Shown here piece after piece: positions 63,166-64,000 of a DNA stretch of 64,000 nucleotides (the first letter of the stretch is position 1; each line of letters opens with the position of its first letter). The notes below the pieces were generated by a model. That model did not search any database and was not told the origin of the DNA. It saw only the letters and a list, made by a program, of their open reading frames with translations. Both the position numbers and the translations under genes were made by a program. Origin of the DNA: Pseudomonas citri (lineage in GTDB: Bacteria; Pseudomonadota; Gammaproteobacteria; Pseudomonadales; Pseudomonadaceae); NCBI RefSeq assembly GCF_025336485.1, contig NZ_JAODAB010000025.1, positions 1 to 64,000 on the forward strand, written 5' to 3'.

Positions 63166-63662
63166 TCAACGATCTCGGCTTTCTCGATGATCACGTCTTC
63201 TGCCGGTACGTCCTGGTGGCCGGCCTTGGAGGTGGTGGACACGCCTTTGATCTTGTCGACCACGTCGCTGCCTTCGATCACTTCACCGAACACGGCATAA
63301 CCCCAGCCTTGGGTGTTCTTGGCGCTGTGGTTGAGGAAGCTGTTGTCGGCCACGTTGATGAAGAACTGGGCGGAAGCCGAATGTGGATCCATGGTGCGGG
63401 CCATGGCGACGCTGTATTTCTTGTTCGACAGGCCGTTGTCGGCCTCGTTCTGGATGCCGGCGCGGGTCTTCTTCTGGCTCATGCCAGGCTCGAAGCCGCC
63501 ACCCTGGATCATGAAGTTGCCGATGACGCGGTGGAAAATGGTGTTGTCGTAGTGACCTTCGTTCACGTACTGAATGAAGTTCTCGACCGTCTTCGGCGCT
63601 TTCTCGGCGTTCAGTTGCAGAACGATGTCGCCGTGGTTGGTGGTCAGTTTGACTTTGCTCAT
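63162..63662 (-). CDS. ppiB: Cyclophilin-type peptidyl-prolyl isomerase B
   Basis: A 166-residue cytoplasmic cyclophilin. Active-site pattern FHRVIGNFMIQGG (Arg at about 47) and MARTMDPHSASAQFFIN are intact. ATG 63662 starts the conserved MSKVKLTTNHGDI; an in-frame codon at 63818 would add residues not seen in the family. Divergent from glnS, as in other pseudomonads. Confidence 0.92.
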   Translation of the reverse strand: MSKVKLTTNHGDIVLQLNAEKAPKTVENFIQYVNEGHYDNTIFHRVIGNFMIQGGGFEPGMSQKKTRAGIQNEADNGLSNKKYSVAMARTMDPHSASAQFFINVADNSFLNHSAKNTQGWGYAVFGEVIEGSDVVDKIKGVSTTSKAGHQDVPAEDVIIEKAEIVE

Positions 63663-63823
63663 GGTCGGTACTCTTCCAAGGAATTCGTGGGTTTCGGGGC
63701 GTTGATGCCCGCAACCGATCTGGCTGCAAGCGGCCAGGTTGGGCAGTTTAGCGTGCCACGCCTGAATTTCGAGGCTGTTTTTCATCGGGTCGTCGATTAA
63801 ATTCAATCGTTTACCCACCTGGC

Positions 63824-63854
63824 CTGTCAGGCGCTTGACAGCATCGGCTATGAT
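63824..63854 (+). promoter_or_regulatory. Near-palindrome and -10-like box upstream of glnS
   Basis: CTGTCAGGCGCTTGACAG (63824-63841) is symmetric at 16 of 18 positions and is followed 7 bp later by TATGAT (63849-63854). The TTGACA within it is only 8 bp from TATGAT, too close to be its -35, so the -35 is weak or the palindrome is a protein site. Confidence 0.4.
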
Positions 63855-63907
63855 ACGGGTTTTGATTTATCCGGCCGCATCCGGCCACGCACACGTTCAA
63901 GGACCCT

Positions 63908-64000
63908 ATGAGCAAGCCCACTGTCGACCCTACCTCGAATTCCAAGACCGGCCCGGCTGTACCGGTCAATTTCCTGCGGCCGATTATCCAGGCGGACCTG
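63908..64000 (+). CDS. glnS: Glutaminyl-tRNA synthetase, N-terminal 31 codons (cut by window end)
   Basis: The reading frame opens at ATG 63908 and runs off the window: MSKPTVDPTSNSKTG then PAVPVNFLRPIIQADL. The short polar extension followed by NFLRPIIQADL is characteristic of class I glutaminyl-tRNA synthetase from Pseudomonas, and the divergent ppiB-lpxH neighbours agree. Only the N-terminus is available, before the HIGH motif. Confidence 0.85.
   Translation, partial: MSKPTVDPTSNSKTGPAVPVNFLRPIIQADL

Noticed and set aside
63835..63854. TTGACA and TATGAT upstream of glnS as a sigma-70 promoter pair
   Set aside because: They are separated by only 8 bp, far from the 16-18 bp required; listed instead as a palindrome with a possible -10 box.

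Overview
The window reads as chromosomal DNA of a fluorescent-group Pseudomonas. The supporting signs are high GC, coding strands with G/C-rich third positions, REP-type palindromes of the CCTGTGGGAGC/GCTTGCTCGCG kind between genes, and familiar Pseudomonas neighbourhoods: lpxH-ppiB divergent from glnS, tamA-tamB, glcDEF, xthA, and an emrAB/nodT efflux operon under a MarR regulator. No rRNA, tRNA, CRISPR array or prophage was found.

Layout. 0.1-5.3 kb: a LysR regulator divergent from a PACE-type efflux protein, a chemoreceptor, two small exported proteins and a DUF2628 membrane protein. 5.3-6.9 kb: an accessory-looking stretch with an unrecognised gene, a small ORF and a MITE-like inverted repeat. 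6.9-15.6 kb: a CigR-like exported protein, then a sigma-54 activator divergent from a six-gene GlpSTPQUV-type ABC importer. The importer has a recognisable -24/-12 promoter and an array of TGTTCA repeats upstream. 15.7-16.3 kb: an HI1419/HI1420-type toxin-antitoxin pair.

16.4-34.4 kb, minus strand: one tightly overlapping operon of 16 genes for a Wzx/Wzy-dependent exopolysaccharide. It makes UDP-GlcA and UDP-GalA (Ugd, epimerase), starts the lipid-linked unit (sugar-1-phosphate transferase), extends it (three glycosyltransferases), flips and polymerises it (Wzx, Wzy), and controls length and export (GNVR co-polymerase, CpsD-like partner, Wza lipoprotein). It also carries several likely modification genes: a NodB-type deacetylase, a ChbG-type deacetylase, two acyltransferase-like proteins and an exported glycosidase-like protein. 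Divergent from it, at 34.7 kb, is a membrane phosphoethanolamine-transferase/sulfatase-family protein that may decorate the polymer or lipid A.

36.7-40.9 kb: an ABC ATPase, a large FtsX-type permease and an AttH lipoprotein. 41.2-43.4 kb: an orphan Hcp with a TTG start and a DUF1338/HglS 2-oxoadipate enzyme. 43.4-48.2 kb: glcDEF and an alpha/beta hydrolase. 48.4-51.9 kb: an M20 peptidase, a 0.5-kb gene-free stretch rich in hairpins, xthA and a GNAT. 51.9-57.3 kb: tamA-tamB. 57.5-62.4 kb: marR-nodT-emrA-emrB. 62.4-64.0 kb: lpxH, ppiB and the first 31 codons of glnS.

Most distinctive signals: the paired, complementary defects in the two importer ATPases; the TGTTCA array with a sigma-54 promoter; the CpsD-like protein whose P-loop lysine is a threonine; and the two MarR palindromes, one filling the -35/-10 spacer of its own promoter. 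These are readings of sequence; no database search was possible.
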